Positions 5,553 to 6,381 of a stretch of 6,381 nt of DNA are shown here, piece by piece. This DNA comes from Acetobacteraceae bacterium (GTDB lineage: Bacteria; Pseudomonadota; Alphaproteobacteria; Acetobacterales; Acetobacteraceae). The stretch lies in contig CANJOG010000123.1 of the NCBI GenBank assembly GCA_947475475.1, positions 1-6,381 of the forward strand, written 5' to 3'. The number at the start of each line of letters is the position of its first letter. Within the stretch, counting starts at the first letter, position 1. Under the pieces are notes generated by a model. It saw nothing but the letters and a program-made list of their open reading frames with translations. It searched no databases and had not been told where the DNA came from. The translations under genes and the position numbers were made by a program.

Positions 5553-6381
5553 GAATGCTCTCCGCAGCGATACGAAACCCCGCCTGGCAGCACGCCGCGT
5601 GATTGCGCAAGCTCCCACAGCCTCGCGCAGGCGGCTTCCACTTGCGGCCGCAGCGCATCGAGATCCAGCCCCGCCAGTTTCCCGTTGCGCACCACTGTCT
5701 CGCCATCCACCAGCGTGTGCCGGATATCGGAGGCGCTGCCGTAATAGACCAGCGCACGCACCGGATCGAACACCGGCGCCACGAAAGGCGATTGCAGCGA
5801 AACCACCATCACATCGCCCCGCGCGCCAGGCTCCAGCCGGCCAAGATCTGGCCGCCCCAACGCCCGCGCCGCACCATGCGTCGCCGCCACCAGCGCCTGC
5901 TGCGCCGTTGGCTGCCCGACCTTGCCGCCGCGAATCTTGCCCAGCAGGCAGGCCAGTTTCAGGTCCAGAATCAGATCATGCGAGAAGCTATCGGTCGCAA
6001 TCGCGACATTCACGCCGGCGGCGAGGAATTCCTGAAATGGCGAGGTGATCGCCTCCTTCGCCTTGCGATAGGAACAATGCACCACATGCGTGCCACTTGC
6101 TGCCAGCAGCGCAATATCGGCCTCGTCCACGTAAGTCACATGGGTCGCCATCACATCGGGGCCGAGGAAGCCAATATCATGCAGGTATCGCACCGGCGAG
6201 GTGCCGTGCCGCGCCTGCACGGTGCGGACTTCGGAGAGATGCTGGGCCAGATGCAGATGAGCATGAATGCCACGCGCCGCACATTCCTGCTTGGTGGCGC
6301 GTAGGATTTCCTCGGGCACGGTATCGGGACCATGCGGCGACAGATGCACGCGCAGCCGCCCGTCCAGCCCGCCATTATGCG
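5549..6381 (-). CDS. Amidohydrolase copy B, tandem paralogue of copy A (5' end outside window)
   Basis: The 276 visible residues correspond to residue 199 onward of copy A; the frame runs open through the right edge at 6381, so the N-terminus with the HxH metal ligands lies outside. The visible half keeps the other active-site positions: the HLHLAQ metal His and Gln, the His of ATHVTY and the Asp of ATDSFSHD. Up to the tail it differs from copy A by a single residue, Thr for Ala at copy A position 426 (VDGE-A/T-VV). The last residues are YRCGEHS instead of FDPICCGAH. The stop TGA (5549-5551) overlaps the start of copy A as ATGA, and the codons for its last residues include the Shine-Dalgarno sequence of copy A. 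It precedes copy A in the operon. Nothing in the visible part indicates a pseudogene. Confidence 0.92.
   Translation of the reverse strand, partial: HNGGLDGRLRVHLSPHGPDTVPEEILRATKQECAARGIHAHLHLAQHLSEVRTVQARHGTSPVRYLHDIGFLGPDVMATHVTYVDEADIALLAASGTHVVHCSYRKAKEAITSPFQEFLAAGVNVAIATDSFSHDLILDLKLACLLGKIRGGKVGQPTAQQALVAATHGAARALGRPDLGRLEPGARGDVMVVSLQSPFVAPVFDPVRALVYYGSASDIRHTLVDGETVVRNGKLAGLDLDALRPQVEAACARLWELAQSRGVLPGGVSYRCGEHS
5558..5563 (-). promoter_or_regulatory. Ribosome binding site of amidohydrolase copy A, inside the end of copy B
   Basis: GGAGAG on the minus strand, with its GGAG core 7 bases before the ATG at 5552. It lies within the codons for Gly-Glu near the C-terminus of copy B, so this tail is both protein coding and a translation signal. 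Together with the ATGA overlap it predicts coupled translation of the two copies. Confidence 0.65.
5574..6381. repeat. Tandem direct repeat, unit 2 (within amidohydrolase copy B)
   Basis: Partner of 4153-4960 at offset 1421. The last 109 bases (6273-6381) are identical to 4852-4960, while the preceding 111 bases (6162-6272) hold nine substitutions, so divergence is uneven. The unit is cut by the right edge of the window. Confidence 0.95.

Noticed and set aside
5553..5618. Upstream extension of amidohydrolase copy A by 22 residues
   Set aside because: The extension lies within the copy B coding sequence in another frame, while the ATG at 5552 has a well-spaced Shine-Dalgarno sequence and gives the normal N-terminus.
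4911..5744. Long plus-strand open frame (277 codons) across the copy A/copy B junction
   Set aside because: It is antisense to both amidohydrolases and spans their junction; its composition (rich in Arg, His, Gln) is typical of shadow frames. A similar frame recurs at 5603-6304 simply because the sequence is duplicated.
4153..6381. The tandem repeat as an insertion sequence or composite transposon
   Set aside because: No transposase, terminal inverted repeats or target-site duplications are visible; the repeated unit is the amidohydrolase gene itself in direct orientation, which fits tandem gene duplication.
1..6381. Search for RNA genes, CRISPR arrays, riboswitches and phage or toxin-antitoxin modules
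   Set aside because: The window is fully coding, with gaps of 18 bases or less, and I saw no short spaced repeats, tRNA-like cloverleaf or conserved RNA motif.

Overview
This is a GC-rich window (roughly 60% or more by eye) that is coding from end to end, with no gap between genes longer than 18 bases. Codon use, gene families and dense packing suggest a proteobacterium, most likely an alphaproteobacterium; that placement is an inference, as the window holds no marker gene.

Layout. (1) Bases 1-747, plus strand: the C-terminal part of a thiamine-diphosphate (ThDP) dependent enzyme of the acetolactate synthase/benzoylformate decarboxylase type, cut by the left edge. (2) Bases 736-6381, minus strand: one tightly packed gene cluster. 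In transcription order it holds an amidohydrolase (copy B, cut by the right edge), a near-identical amidohydrolase (copy A, complete), then the ATPase, permease and substrate-binding protein of a NitT/TauT-type ABC importer, and last an isochorismatase-like cysteine hydrolase. Junctions are a 4-base ATGA overlap, a 3-base gap, a 23-base overlap, an 18-base gap and a 1-base gap, so these genes almost certainly form one operon with its promoter beyond the right edge. The operon and the ThDP gene converge and overlap by 12 bases.

Working together. The importer probably brings in a small organic nitrogen (or sulfur) compound. The amidohydrolases, of the Zn-dependent deaminase/chlorohydrolase superfamily (COG0402-like), would deaminate or hydrolyse it, and the cysteine hydrolase would cleave a later amide or ureide product. 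The substrate cannot be read from the sequence.

The most notable feature is the tandem amidohydrolase pair. Over the 808 bases visible in both copies I count 31 substitutions and no indels, yet only one changes an amino acid. Both copies have Gln at the position where the related deaminases carry the catalytic Glu of the HxxE motif.
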